DNA from: Saccharofermentans sp.
GTDB lineage: Bacteria > Bacillota > Clostridia > Saccharofermentanales > Saccharofermentanaceae
DNA length: 43,338 nt
Reading direction: 5' to 3'
Assembly (NCBI GenBank): GCA_024684815.1
Contig: JAIKWL010000051.1
Span: 1-43,338, forward strand
Each line of letters starts with the position of its first letter. Position 1 is the first letter of the stretch. Both the position numbers and the translations under genes were made by a program. This document shows positions 25,150-33,506 of the stretch, one piece after another. The notes beneath the pieces were generated by a model that saw only the letters and a program-made list of their open reading frames with translations, was not told where the DNA came from and did no database searches.

Positions 25150-25644
25150 CTAATCTTTCAACGCGGATCCGGTATAGCCGACCAGTCCGCCACTTGCCAT
25201 AATGTTCTTTATAAACTCCGGGAAAGGCTTAGCATTAAAGCTTTCACCCGTTGTCTTATCAGTAATGACTCCCGTATCGAAGTCTGCTTCGATCTCATCA
25301 CCTTCAGAAATCTTTTCACATGCCTCAGGGCACTCCAAGATAGGAAGGCCGACATTTATCGCATTACGGTAGAATATCCTTGCAAAGTCAGATGCGATAA
25401 CAAGTGATATACCGCTTGCTTTTATAGCTACGGGAGCATGTTCTCTTGAAGATCCGCAGCCGAAATTCTTACCCGTAACCATGATATCGCCGGGACTTAC
25501 CCTGTCTTTGAAAGTCTTGTCGATATCTTCCATGCAGTGTTCCTTAAGATGATCAGGATCTGCAGATGTAAGATATCTTGCAGGGATGATAACATCCGTA
25601 TCTATGTTGTCACCGTATTTAAAAACTTTTCCGCTGACCTTCAT
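25150..25644 (-). CDS. leuD: 3-Isopropylmalate dehydratase, small subunit
   Basis: A 164-residue small subunit that completes the LeuC Fe-S isomerase. Seen: N-terminal [20 protein letters not shown] and the substrate-binding loop [14 protein letters not shown], followed by [14 protein letters not shown]. The 164-residue size is that of the clostridial/archaeal short LeuD class. AAGGAGAG lies before the ATG, 17 bases after leuC. Confidence 0.97.
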   Translation of the reverse strand: MKVSGKVFKYGDNIDTDVIIPARYLTSADPDHLKEHCMEDIDKTFKDRVSPGDIMVTGKNFGCGSSREHAPVAIKASGISLVIASDFARIFYRNAINVGLPILECPEACEKISEGDEIEADFDTGVITDKTTGESFNAKPFPEFIKNIMASGGLVGYTGSALKD

Positions 25645-25661
25645 CCGGGGCTCTCCTTATA

Positions 25662-26942
25662 TCACAACTCATCCGGCGTTCCGACACGTCCCAGGACAGC
25701 CGAACTGACCGCAACCGGGACTCCGCTTAATATAACTTCAGATTCAGGATCACCCATACGGCCGACAAAATTTCTGTTGGTCGTGGAAACACACCTTTCA
25801 CCCTTTGCAAGTACTCCCATATGACCTCCCAGACAGGGACCGCAGGTGGGAGTGGAAATAACACATCCCGCATCATCAAGATCCTGAAGCCAGCCGTTCT
25901 CAAGTGCCTGTCTGTAAACCTTTTGTGATCCCGGGATCACAATACATCTGACATCCTTGTGAACCTTCAGACCCTTAAGGATAGTTGCGGCAGCTCCGAT
26001 ATCTTCAAGTCTTCCGTTCGTGCATGAACCGATCACGACCTGGTCGATCTTAAGATCTGTGCATTCCGAAGCCTTTCTTGTGTTTGAAGGCAGATGCGGC
26101 AGTGCTACGGTAAGGTCGATATCATCAAGATCGATATCTATCACCTGAGCGTAATCAGCATCCTCATCTGCAGAAAAGATCTTATATTCACTCTTGATGA
26201 AACGTTCCGGATTTGTTCTCGAGATATACTTGAGTGTATAGTTGTCGACCGGGAAGAGCCCGTTTTTCGCTCCGCACTCGATAGCCATATTGCAGACTGT
26301 GAGTCTTCCGTCCATCGAGAGAGCTTTGATTCCGTCGCCGTCAAATTCCAGTGATTTATAAAGAGCTCCGTCAACACCGATCCTGCCGATGATGCTTAAT
26401 ATGAGATCCTTTCCTGTTACAAACTTTCTGAACCTTCCCGTAAGATTGACCTTAATGGCATCAGGCACTTTAAACCAGGTAATACCTCTGGCCATTGCGC
26501 ATGCAAGATCTGTCGAACCAACACCGGTCGAAAACGATCCCAATGCTCCATATGTACAGGTATGTGAATCGGCACCTATGACGAGATCGCCGGGCAGCAC
26601 GATCCCGTTATCAGGCAGAATAACGTGCTCAATGCCCATCTCTCTTCTGCCGAGTTCGTAGTAATGGGTTATCTCCTGCTCCCTTGCAAAACATCTCATA
26701 GTCTTGTTAAGCTCTGCTGATTTGATGTCTTTATTCGGAGTAAAGTGGTCCTGTATCAATAGGACCCTGTCTTTATCAAAAACTTCTTTTACGCCGAGTT
26801 TCCTGAAGATCCCGATCGCGGGCGGAGCAGTAACATCATTGCCAAGCACATAATCCAGCCTGGCTTCGATAAGGTCTCCCGGAGCAACACAGTCAAGCCC
26901 TGCATGAGCTGCAAGAATCTTCTGCGTCATGGTCATAGGCAT
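25662..26942 (-). CDS. leuC: 3-Isopropylmalate dehydratase, large subunit
   Basis: A 426-residue aconitase-family protein isomerising 2- to 3-isopropylmalate with a 4Fe-4S cluster. Seen: N-terminal [34 protein letters not shown], cluster cysteines in VIGSCTNGR and [11 protein letters not shown], and [11 protein letters not shown]. Length matches the short (about 420-residue) LeuC type. CGGAGGT precedes the ATG. It begins a five-gene minus-strand row. The upstream 55 bases after the terminator are very AT-rich and must contain the promoter; several TAAAAT/TATTAT boxes are possible and I cannot choose. The leader is too short for a T-box. Confidence 0.97.
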   Translation of the reverse strand: MPMTMTQKILAAHAGLDCVAPGDLIEARLDYVLGNDVTAPPAIGIFRKLGVKEVFDKDRVLLIQDHFTPNKDIKSAELNKTMRCFAREQEITHYYELGRREMGIEHVILPDNGIVLPGDLVIGADSHTCTYGALGSFSTGVGSTDLACAMARGITWFKVPDAIKVNLTGRFRKFVTGKDLILSIIGRIGVDGALYKSLEFDGDGIKALSMDGRLTVCNMAIECGAKNGLFPVDNYTLKYISRTNPERFIKSEYKIFSADEDADYAQVIDIDLDDIDLTVALPHLPSNTRKASECTDLKIDQVVIGSCTNGRLEDIGAAATILKGLKVHKDVRCIVIPGSQKVYRQALENGWLQDLDDAGCVISTPTCGPCLGGHMGVLAKGERCVSTTNRNFVGRMGDPESEVILSGVPVAVSSAVLGRVGTPDEL

Positions 26943-26996
26943 ATGAACATACCTCCGGAAACAATAATATTTATTTTACAACATAATTTAATAATT

Positions 26997-27027
26997 AAAA
27001 ACAGGCACATAAGTATTGCCTGTTTTT
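26997..27027. terminator. Bidirectional terminator downstream of the ABC-F gene
   Basis: AAAAACAGGCA, 9-base loop, TGCCTGTTTTT: a perfect 11-bp stem with T-runs on both strands. It ends the ABC-F transcript 24 bases past its stop and isolates leuC. Confidence 0.9.
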
Positions 27028-27050
27028 AACCTCATTCATATTGTTCCGTA

Positions 27051-28958
27051 TCAGGTATCGTTTAATTCGAAATATTCTTCGTATAGTTTTGACAGTGTCT
27101 CTGAAATCTCGCCGTACCGCTTAATGTCTTCTTCACTGCATGAACCGCTGAACTTTGCTTCAAGTTCTTTTTGCTCCTTCTCAAGAGCAGTGGTCATTTT
27201 CTCGATGTCGGAGATCCTTTGCCTGCGTTTTGCAGACTCTTTTCTTTCCTGTGTGCGGTTGGCATTTCTTACGGTATTCTCATTCTCCTTAACGGTATTC
27301 TCTTCAGATAAGACCGGTGAAGAAGAAACCGTCTGTATGGCTTTGCGGTAATAGGAATACGAATCATACAAGGATGCGGATCTGTTACTGAACCCGAGGA
27401 TCTTATCGGCACACTTATCGATAAAGAAACGGTCGTGACTTACACAGATAACGGCTCCGCTGTATTCTTTTATCGCATCCTCAAGTATCTCCCTGGAATT
27501 AATATCAAGGTGATTCGTAGGCTCGTCAAGGAAAAGGATATCCGGATTCTCTCTGAGAAGACAGCAAAGATAGAGTCTTGATCTTTCACCGCCTGAGAGC
27601 ATGGTGATCTTTTTAAATGCATCGTCTCCTTTAAATCCGAACCTTGCAAGAAGAGATCTTGCTTCAGTTGTACCTATATCACTTCTTGAGACCAGTTCAT
27701 CAAAACAAGTGAGTTCCTCATCATCGAACGGTACAAACTGTTCCATATAACCCATAGACTGAGCAGAGCCGATAAGCACGGTCCCTGATGAGCCTTTCAG
27801 CTTCTCTCCTGCATGACCTGACAGGAGTTTTAACAGGGTTGTCTTGCCGCATCCGTTGGGACCGGCAAGGAACAGTTTTTCATCAGCGGTCACTTCAAAT
27901 GACAGTGCATCAAACAGATTCTCATCACTGTCCTCAAACTTCATTGCAAGATCTTTGGCCTGGAGAATGATCCTGTCGGATCTTCCCGTCCTTTCCAAAG
28001 GCTGCGCGGTAAAACTCATCTTCGCATAATCTGCGGGAAGTTTTGCTCGTGCTCTCTCAAGCTCATCTTCAATCTTGGCTACCATCTTCTCTCTCTGGTG
28101 ATAACCGCTGATATTACGATGAGAGAGCATTGTCTGCTTCACATCAAGCTGACGGGCAAGTTCCTCTTCCAGCGCTTTTGTAACGAGAGACTGGGATTTT
28201 ATAAAATGCTCTTTCTGTTCTTTGTAATCAGTATAACCGCCCTTATATTCGGTGATGTGTCCGCCGTTCAGTTCAATAACTCTTGTCGCAACCTGATCTA
28301 TGAAATGTCTGTCATGGGTAATAACAAATACAGCACCGCCATAGGATGAAAGATACTTTTCGAGCCATTCCACAGCTTCCATGTCAAGATGGTTCGTCGG
28401 CTCATCGAGCATGAGTATATCAGGTCTGTCGACGATAAGCCTTGCAAGACAGACTCTCATCTTCTCTCCGCCTGAAAGATCCGTAAAATCATCCCTTACA
28501 TGGATATCCGCAAGACCCAATCCTGCAAGCGCATCCTTTAAACGGTATTCGTAATCGTAACCTCCGGCAGCTTCATACCGCGACTGAAGTCCGGCTAATT
28601 CTTCTGCTCGTTTTGTTGTGTCCTCACCTGATTCGGAAGCCTTAAGGATCTTTCCTGAGACACTTTCCATCTCAAGTTCAAGATCGATCAGATACGAAGG
28701 CTTTAACGAAGCGCCTGACAGATCCTGTTCATCCATATTCTGGGAGAGGTATCCTGCAATAGTATTACCGTGCAGTATCACTTCTCCCCCGTCAGGTGTC
28801 AGCACACCTTTTACGATCTTGAACAAAGTGGATTTGCCCGCTCCGTTATCTCCGATGAATGCGATCCTGTCACCTTTGTTCACACGGAAAGAAATGCCGT
28901 CAAGTATCCTGCGCGCACCGAAATTCATGGAAATATTGTCGACTGTAAGTAGCGGCAT
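27051..28958 (-). CDS. ABC-F family ATPase (ribosome-associated type)
   Basis: A 635-residue protein with two ABC domains and no membrane part. Domain 1: Walker A GDNGAGKST (about residues 36-44), signature LSGGEKMRV, Walker B ILMLDEPTNHLDMEAVEWL. Then the ABC-F linker (about 240-320). Domain 2: GPNGCGKTT, LSGGERSRL, ILFLDEPTNHLDINSREIL. The last about 90 residues form a charged coiled coil (KENENTVRNANRTQERK region to the C-terminus). This is the layout of Uup/YkpA-like ABC-F proteins, which act on the translating ribosome or confer resistance to ribosome drugs. Which subgroup it belongs to is not readable. AAGGGGAGA precedes the ATG; single-gene unit. Confidence 0.93.
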   Translation of the reverse strand: MPLLTVDNISMNFGARRILDGISFRVNKGDRIAFIGDNGAGKSTLFKIVKGVLTPDGGEVILHGNTIAGYLSQNMDEQDLSGASLKPSYLIDLELEMESVSGKILKASESGEDTTKRAEELAGLQSRYEAAGGYDYEYRLKDALAGLGLADIHVRDDFTDLSGGEKMRVCLARLIVDRPDILMLDEPTNHLDMEAVEWLEKYLSSYGGAVFVITHDRHFIDQVATRVIELNGGHITEYKGGYTDYKEQKEHFIKSQSLVTKALEEELARQLDVKQTMLSHRNISGYHQREKMVAKIEDELERARAKLPADYAKMSFTAQPLERTGRSDRIILQAKDLAMKFEDSDENLFDALSFEVTADEKLFLAGPNGCGKTTLLKLLSGHAGEKLKGSSGTVLIGSAQSMGYMEQFVPFDDEELTCFDELVSRSDIGTTEARSLLARFGFKGDDAFKKITMLSGGERSRLYLCCLLRENPDILFLDEPTNHLDINSREILEDAIKEYSGAVICVSHDRFFIDKCADKILGFSNRSASLYDSYSYYRKAIQTVSSSPVLSEENTVKENENTVRNANRTQERKESAKRRQRISDIEKMTTALEKEQKELEAKFSGSCSEEDIKRYGEISETLSKLYEEYFELNDT

Positions 28959-28990
28959 ATTCTCCCCTTAAGAAATTTATTACGGCAATC

Positions 28991-28999
28991 ATTGTATCA
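28991..28999 (-). promoter_or_regulatory. Extended -10 promoter of the ABC-F gene
   Basis: Minus strand TGATACAAT (TGn plus TACAAT), about 35 bases before the ATG; no clear -35. Confidence 0.45.
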
Positions 29000-29057
29000 T
29001 ACACTGCAAAAATGGAGACAGATTCCGGTTTGTATTAGTTTATGAAACATAAAATTA

Positions 29058-29103
29058 AACCTGCCTGTGGAAAATACATATAAGGTATTTAAACAGGCAG
29101 GTT
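29058..29103 (-). terminator. Hairpin terminator of the cell-wall-binding protein gene
   Basis: Minus strand AACCTGCCTGT, 24-base loop, ACAGGCAGGTT (perfect 11 bp) followed by TAATTTTAT. It lies 110 bases past the stop; nothing else recognisable fills 29104-29212. Confidence 0.75.
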
Positions 29104-29212
29104 GTCTTTGTTGTTAGTACTGTTGATTATACTTGCGAATAAAACTGACGCATCTCATTTAGTTTTTGAAACACAACTCAGATTATCCGATAAGAGTCTG
29201 AGAACGTGTATA

Positions 29213-30697
29213 TCACTTTCCTGTCCAGGCACCGGAAGAATCCAGTGTCCATCCGTCGATCGTTGTATTTGAGGCCATTGCACCGCTGTCATAGAAGTAA
29301 TACCACTTTCCGCCGATCTGTTTCCATCCGGTTGCCATATCACCGTCGGCATTAAAGTAATACCATGTGCCGCCTGATTGCTTCCAGCCTGTAACCATAT
29401 CTCCGCCGGCATTAAAGTAATACCACTTGCCGCTGATCTTCTGCCAGCCTGTTGCCATATCGCCTCCGGCATTGAAGTAATACCATAAGCCGCCGATCTG
29501 TTTCCAGCCGGTTGCCATATCACCACCGGCATTGAAGTAATACCACTTGCCTCCCAACTGTTTCCAGCCGGTTGCCATATCTCCGCCGGCATTGAAGTAA
29601 TACCACTTGCCGCCTACTGAATTCCAGCCTAAAGCCATCTTGCCGCTTGTGTTGAAATAGTACCAGTTCGTTCCATATTGGAGCCAGCCTGTTACCATTG
29701 CGCCTGAATCCTTGAAGTAATATGTATCATTGCCGACTTTGTAAAAACCGGTAGCCATGTATCCTTCTTCACCGAAATAGTACCAGCTTCCGTTTTCATT
29801 GAGCCACTCATTCTTTAACTGCTCCCAGTTCTCATCGTAGTAAGTCCACCACTCACCGTCTTTGACCCATCCGGCGTGCTCCGCAAAATGCACTTCGGCC
29901 TCACCGATAACAGCATCAGCTTTCAGTTCAGTCGGATCATAGTGATCGAGAACATGGATCTTATTCCATTGTTCCTCAGAGCCGCCATAATAAATGTCAG
30001 AAAGCGAATTACAGTCCTCAAATGCATCGGTACAGATCTCTGTAAGTCCCTTAGGTATCCATACTTCGGTAAGCAAATCACAGTTATCGAAATGGAAAAT
30101 GGTCTGGGTGGAAGATACTTCTGCTTTTTTCAGTTTTTCACAACTTGCAACAGCAACACCTCTGCAGGAAGGCAAAACAACCTCTGTCAGTTCATTGCAG
30201 GATGCGATCGTTAATGAATAAACATCAATCTTATTAATGAACGCAAGTGAAGTAAAATTGAACCCGCTTAACATCAGAGATGTGACTTTCTCGCCTTCCG
30301 GAATAACAAATTTATCACCGTCAACAACATTCGGAAAATCACTGACAGTAAGGATATTGTAATTGATCTTTCCGTCGCCTCTGATCAGAAGAGAAGAAGC
30401 ATTGCAGAATGCTCCGTTTATGGAAAGAGATGATATATTCTGTTCATTAACAAAAACCATTACAGATTCGACTTCATCAAGGATAGTTTCAGATAATTCA
30501 TCAAGCGGAACATAACACTGCTCCTGCTTGACTCCGATATCCAGGAATTTGTCTGAATAGTAGTACCAGGTATAGTATTCGTTTTCGCCCTGATCAACGA
30601 TGTCCGGATCGGAGTCTGCGAATACACCTGAAGACAATGAAGTTACCACAAGGGCAACTGTTAATAACAATCCGATTATCTTGCCTGATTTACGCAT
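29213..30697 (-). CDS. Secreted protein with leucine-rich and choline-binding-type cell-wall repeats
   Basis: A 494-residue exported protein. Residues 1-27 are a signal peptide (MRKSGK, hydrophobic core, GVFA|DSD). Residues about 60-245 are irregular leucine-rich, BspA-like repeats (LTEVWIPKGLTEICTDAF, CNSLSDIYYGGSEEQW). The C-terminal half holds about ten 20-residue aromatic repeats of the GWKQIGGKWYYFNAGGDMAT kind, the choline/cell-wall-binding type found in clostridial toxins and autolysins. No enzymatic domain is visible, so an adhesin or scaffold role is inferred. AGGAGG lies before the ATG at 30697; a frame with 13 more codons is less likely. It has its own extended -10 promoter and terminator. 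Confidence 0.92.
   Translation of the reverse strand: MRKSGKIIGLLLTVALVVTSLSSGVFADSDPDIVDQGENEYYTWYYYSDKFLDIGVKQEQCYVPLDELSETILDEVESVMVFVNEQNISSLSINGAFCNASSLLIRGDGKINYNILTVSDFPNVVDGDKFVIPEGEKVTSLMLSGFNFTSLAFINKIDVYSLTIASCNELTEVVLPSCRGVAVASCEKLKKAEVSSTQTIFHFDNCDLLTEVWIPKGLTEICTDAFEDCNSLSDIYYGGSEEQWNKIHVLDHYDPTELKADAVIGEAEVHFAEHAGWVKDGEWWTYYDENWEQLKNEWLNENGSWYYFGEEGYMATGFYKVGNDTYYFKDSGAMVTGWLQYGTNWYYFNTSGKMALGWNSVGGKWYYFNAGGDMATGWKQLGGKWYYFNAGGDMATGWKQIGGLWYYFNAGGDMATGWQKISGKWYYFNAGGDMVTGWKQSGGTWYYFNADGDMATGWKQIGGKWYYFYDSGAMASNTTIDGWTLDSSGAWTGK
29281..29820 (-). repeat. Nine exactly 60-bp coding direct repeats
   Basis: Each 60-base unit encodes one 20-residue cell-wall-binding repeat, in strict register with no indel. 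Units from 29281 to 29640 are the most alike; those toward 29820 are more diverged. Confidence 0.95.
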
Positions 30698-30726
30698 ATG
30701 ATGACCTCCTGTAATTTGATGCTTTG

Positions 30727-30735
30727 ATTGTAACA
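30727..30735 (-). promoter_or_regulatory. Extended -10 promoter of the cell-wall-binding protein gene
   Basis: Minus strand TGTTACAAT, 30 bases before the ATG; no clear -35. Confidence 0.45.
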
Positions 30736-30782
30736 CGGAGGTAAGATAAAAAGCAGATGTTCAGCACACGCTATCACATAAA

Positions 30783-30824
30783 AAAAGTTGTCTCATTGTG
30801 AACAATCACTTTGAGACAACTTTT
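30783..30824 (-). terminator. Terminator of the Ala/Lys-rich protein gene
   Basis: Minus strand AAAAGTTGTCTCA, 16-base loop, TGAGACAACTTTT (perfect 13 bp) continuing into a run of seven T. Confidence 0.92.
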
Positions 30825-30848
30825 GAATCCTAAATTGCTAAGCAATTA

Positions 30849-31265
30849 TCAGAAGAGATCTACACCGTTACCGTCAACATCGTAAGCCTTCTTCTCAGCT
30901 GCAACAACATAGATCTTGTCAGCCTTGGGAAGCTTCTTAGCGATTGCTGTAGCAGAGATTTCCTGACCGTCGATCTGGAAGATGATCTCAGCCTTCTTAG
31001 CAGCGGCCTTCTTTGCAGGTGCCTTCTTAGCAGCAGCCTTCTTTGCAGGTGCAGCCTTCTTTGCAGCAGCTTTCTTTGCAGGAGCAGCCTTCTTAGCAGC
31101 AGCCTTCTTTGCAGGTGCAGCCTTCTTAGCAGCAGCCTTCTTTGCAGGTGCTTTCTTAGCAGCAGCCTTCTTAGCAGCGGGCTTCTTTACTTCTGCCTTA
31201 GGAGCAGCAGCAGGTGCAGCTACAGGAGCAACTTCCTTTTTGATTTCTTTCTTTTCTGTATCCAT
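30849..31265 (-). CDS. Histone-H1-like Ala/Lys-rich protein with C-terminal DUF6465-like domain
   Basis: A 138-residue protein. Residues 1-26 are acidic/proline mixed; 27-91 are almost wholly Lys, Ala and Pro in an 11-residue pattern (KKAAAKKAAPA), as in the C-terminal tail of histone H1 and bacterial HU-like or AlgP-like proteins. Residues about 93-138 form a small domain (IIFQIDGQEISATAIAKKL, DKIYVVAAEKKAYDVDG) that I recognise as DUF6465 of Clostridia. Nucleoid binding is a reasonable inference from the tail but the small domain's role is unknown. A perfect TTGACA promoter, a CGGAGGT site and a strong terminator suggest high expression as a single gene. Confidence 0.88.
   Translation of the reverse strand: MDTEKKEIKKEVAPVAAPAAAPKAEVKKPAAKKAAAKKAPAKKAAAKKAAPAKKAAAKKAAPAKKAAAKKAAPAKKAAAKKAPAKKAAAKKAEIIFQIDGQEISATAIAKKLPKADKIYVVAAEKKAYDVDGNGVDLF
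30993..31187 (-). repeat. Lys/Ala-coding tandem repeat
   Basis: Low-complexity DNA with 33-base units (encoding KKAAAKKAAPA) repeated about three times and flanked by partial copies. Such repeats expand and contract easily, so the length may vary between strains. Confidence 0.85.
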
Positions 31266-31306
31266 ACTAAAAGAACCTCCGTATTTTTCCTTGTTTGGAT
31301 ATAATA

Positions 31307-31335
31307 AATCTACATTTCTTTACATTTTGTGTCAA
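31307..31335 (-). promoter_or_regulatory. Promoter of the Ala/Lys-rich protein gene
   Basis: Minus strand TTGACA (31330-31335, perfect), 17 bases, TAGATT (31307-31312), about 40 bases before the ATG. The rest of 31266-31503 is AT-rich; I see no clear plus-strand promoter for the gene at 31504. Confidence 0.65.
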
Positions 31336-31503
31336 CAAACATTTTTAATAATTTTTGCAAGAATAAACATGTTCGGGAGATTCTATTTGTTCAACTTACA
31401 CACTATGATTCATTATGTTTGCGCTTTATATCATGATTATTGTTTTCACAAAATTTGTTTTTAATTCGTGGAATTGAAAAGCCCGATAAACTAAAATGTT
31501 GAT

Positions 31504-32763
31504 ATGAAAAAAGTGCTTACAGTTTTCAGATGGGAGATAAGCAAATTATTCTCCAGTTGGCAAAGAACAGTTACGCTGTTTTTGTTGCCTGCTATTCTGT
31601 TAATGGCTGCGCTGAATGTCTTCCCCCTTCTCGTGAATTACATGTCGACAGGCACGATAAATAAACGTCCGGTCACTGTTGTTAACGCACCACAGTCTTT
31701 CAGAAATTTTGTTGATGAGACTGTCGATGCGAGAGTGTTTGTATACGACTATATAAGCACGCAGGAATTCAGGGAAATGGCAGAAGACAGTGCCTCATTC
31801 AAAAAACAGCTTCATAAAGGAATGCTCATTTGTCTGTTCTATGCAGGAGAAACATACGATGATTTTGATGATGAAGTCAGTGCATATTACCGTGAGGTCT
31901 CATTGGAAAACACAGAGGCAGTCAGCAATGCCGTTATCTATGTCGGCTTCGACGGCAATTCGATCACATCACTTGCACGAGCAGAACAATTCAAAGAAGG
32001 AGTTCTCGAAGATTATCAGGACAGCCTTATCGATACATTGGGCGGAGACTATTCGGTTGTGGGAAGTTCGCTTTTCGAGACTGATACATTTAATCCGGTT
32101 ACAGATTTTGAAGATTACAGGAACACGGCAAATACAGCAGCATCACGTGTTGTTCCGGGCGTGCTCATGATCATGATGTATTACTGCGTTTATTCTCTTG
32201 TAAGCGACATGTTCGCATCAGAAAGAGACAGGGGATTTATGGCAAAACTCATCATGACACCCGTATCGCGCAGGAAGATCTATGCAGGAAAGATACTCGC
32301 GATAAATGTCATAGTTACAGTCGCAACATACGTGACGATGCTTCTTCTCTTCTTCTCGTCATGGATCAACAGGAGCAATGATGCAATGTCGCTCTTACCG
32401 TTCGGAATGATGCTCACACCATATGAGCTTGCGATCATATTAGGTGTTGTTCCGATAACCGCACTTCTCATGACTGCTATATGCATAAGCACCGTTTTCT
32501 CATTAAGACGCATGCAGGATATTACAGTCAATCTGCAGCTTCCGCTTATATATTTCCTATGTGATTTCTTCCTGCAGATGGTAAGAGGAACAAGACCTGT
32601 CACCATGGAGTATTTCATCCCGCTTCATAACTCACTCGAATTAATTGCGGAATCATTTATGGCCCAGAACAAAGTATGGCACGTTGTTGTCATATACCTG
32701 CTGAACCTGGGTCTTGCTTTTGCGGTCTTTGCCATAACATTCAGAAAAGAGGAACTCAAATGA
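31504..32763 (+). CDS. ABC-2-type permease, NatB-like
   Basis: A 419-residue exporter permease. One hydrophobic segment near residues 22-45 is followed by an about 170-residue outside domain, then five to six helices from about 215 to the end; SERDRGFMAKLIMTPVSRRKIYAGKIL between the second and third helices is a typical ABC-2/NatB cytosolic motif. No Shine-Dalgarno sequence is visible before the ATG, which is unusual here. The end overlaps the ATPase gene by ATGA. With the next two genes it forms an export system resembling NatA/NatB (sodium or drug efflux); the substrate is not evident. Confidence 0.87.
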   Translation: MKKVLTVFRWEISKLFSSWQRTVTLFLLPAILLMAALNVFPLLVNYMSTGTINKRPVTVVNAPQSFRNFVDETVDARVFVYDYISTQEFREMAEDSASFKKQLHKGMLICLFYAGETYDDFDDEVSAYYREVSLENTEAVSNAVIYVGFDGNSITSLARAEQFKEGVLEDYQDSLIDTLGGDYSVVGSSLFETDTFNPVTDFEDYRNTANTAASRVVPGVLMIMMYYCVYSLVSDMFASERDRGFMAKLIMTPVSRRKIYAGKILAINVIVTVATYVTMLLLFFSSWINRSNDAMSLLPFGMMLTPYELAIILGVVPITALLMTAICISTVFSLRRMQDITVNLQLPLIYFLCDFFLQMVRGTRPVTMEYFIPLHNSLELIAESFMAQNKVWHVVVIYLLNLGLAFAVFAITFRKEELK

Positions 32764-33491
32764 TCAAAGTAGTTGACGTTCATAAAAGCTACACCAAAGA
32801 CAACGAGACGATCAAAGGAGTAAGTTTCGAAGTAAAAGAAGGTCAGATCTTCGGTCTTCTTGGACCTAACGGTGCCGGAAAGACAACATTAATGCAAATG
32901 ATCGCCACATTGATGAAGCCTACTTCCGGTGAGATCACCATTGACGGATTATCAGCTTCAAAGGATCTTCTGGAGATCCACAGAAAGATCGGATTCCTTA
33001 CCAACGAGATAAAACTCGATCCCATGTCAACACCCAACGATCTTTTCGATTTCTTCGCAGCTCTGTACGATATTCCCGAAGACGAATTGCGCGACAGAAA
33101 AGATGAGAGTTTTGCGAGGTTCGGCATATCTCCTTTTGCCGAAAAACGCATCAACGAATTATCAACGGGAATGAAGCAGAAGATATCCATTGCAATAAGT
33201 CTTATCCACAATCCGCCGGTGATAATCTTCGATGAGCCGACGAACGGACTTGATATCCTCACTTCAAAACAGGTAACAGACTATCTTCTCGAACTGAAGG
33301 CAAAAGGTCATGCCATTATCCTCTCAACACATATCTTCTCGGTTGCAGAAGAACTCTGCGATGAGATCGCGATACTTGTTGACGGCAGGATAGCCGCACA
33401 GGGAACAGTCGATGAACTGATCAGTCAGGCCGGGGCCGAAAACTTTGAGAAGGCATTCTTCAAGATCTACGTTTCAAATCACGTCGAATGA
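32760..33491 (+). CDS. ABC transporter ATP-binding protein, NatA-like
   Basis: A 243-residue ATPase. Seen: Walker A GPNGAGKTT, signature LSTGMKQKISIA, Walker B VIIFDEPTNGLDILT, H-loop LSTHIFSVAEEL. The longest frame starts 28 codons inside the previous gene; ATG at 32760 overlaps the permease stop (ATGA) behind AGAGGA and gives the normal N-terminus MIKVVDVHKSY. It presumably powers both flanking permeases. Confidence 0.93.
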   Translation: MIKVVDVHKSYTKDNETIKGVSFEVKEGQIFGLLGPNGAGKTTLMQMIATLMKPTSGEITIDGLSASKDLLEIHRKIGFLTNEIKLDPMSTPNDLFDFFAALYDIPEDELRDRKDESFARFGISPFAEKRINELSTGMKQKISIAISLIHNPPVIIFDEPTNGLDILTSKQVTDYLLELKAKGHAIILSTHIFSVAEELCDEIAILVDGRIAAQGTVDELISQAGAENFEKAFFKIYVSNHVE

Positions 33492-33506
33492 TCGGGAAAG
33501 GAAAAC

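Noticed and set aside
26943..27050. T-box or leucine leader before leuC
   Set aside because: Only about 55 bases lie between the ABC-F terminator and the leuC start, with no T-box sequence or leader peptide.
29281..29820. Regular 60-bp repeats considered as a CRISPR array
   Set aside because: There are no unique spacers; the whole unit is coding and translates to aromatic cell-wall-binding repeats.
30982..31464. Plus-strand 160-codon frame rich in Ala and Phe
   Set aside because: It is the complement of the Lys/Ala repeat gene; low-complexity repeats keep the opposite strand open. No ribosome site.
31266..31503. Plus-strand promoter for the NatB gene
   Set aside because: Several AT-rich boxes exist but none has an acceptable -35/-10 spacing or a TGn extension, so no site is called.
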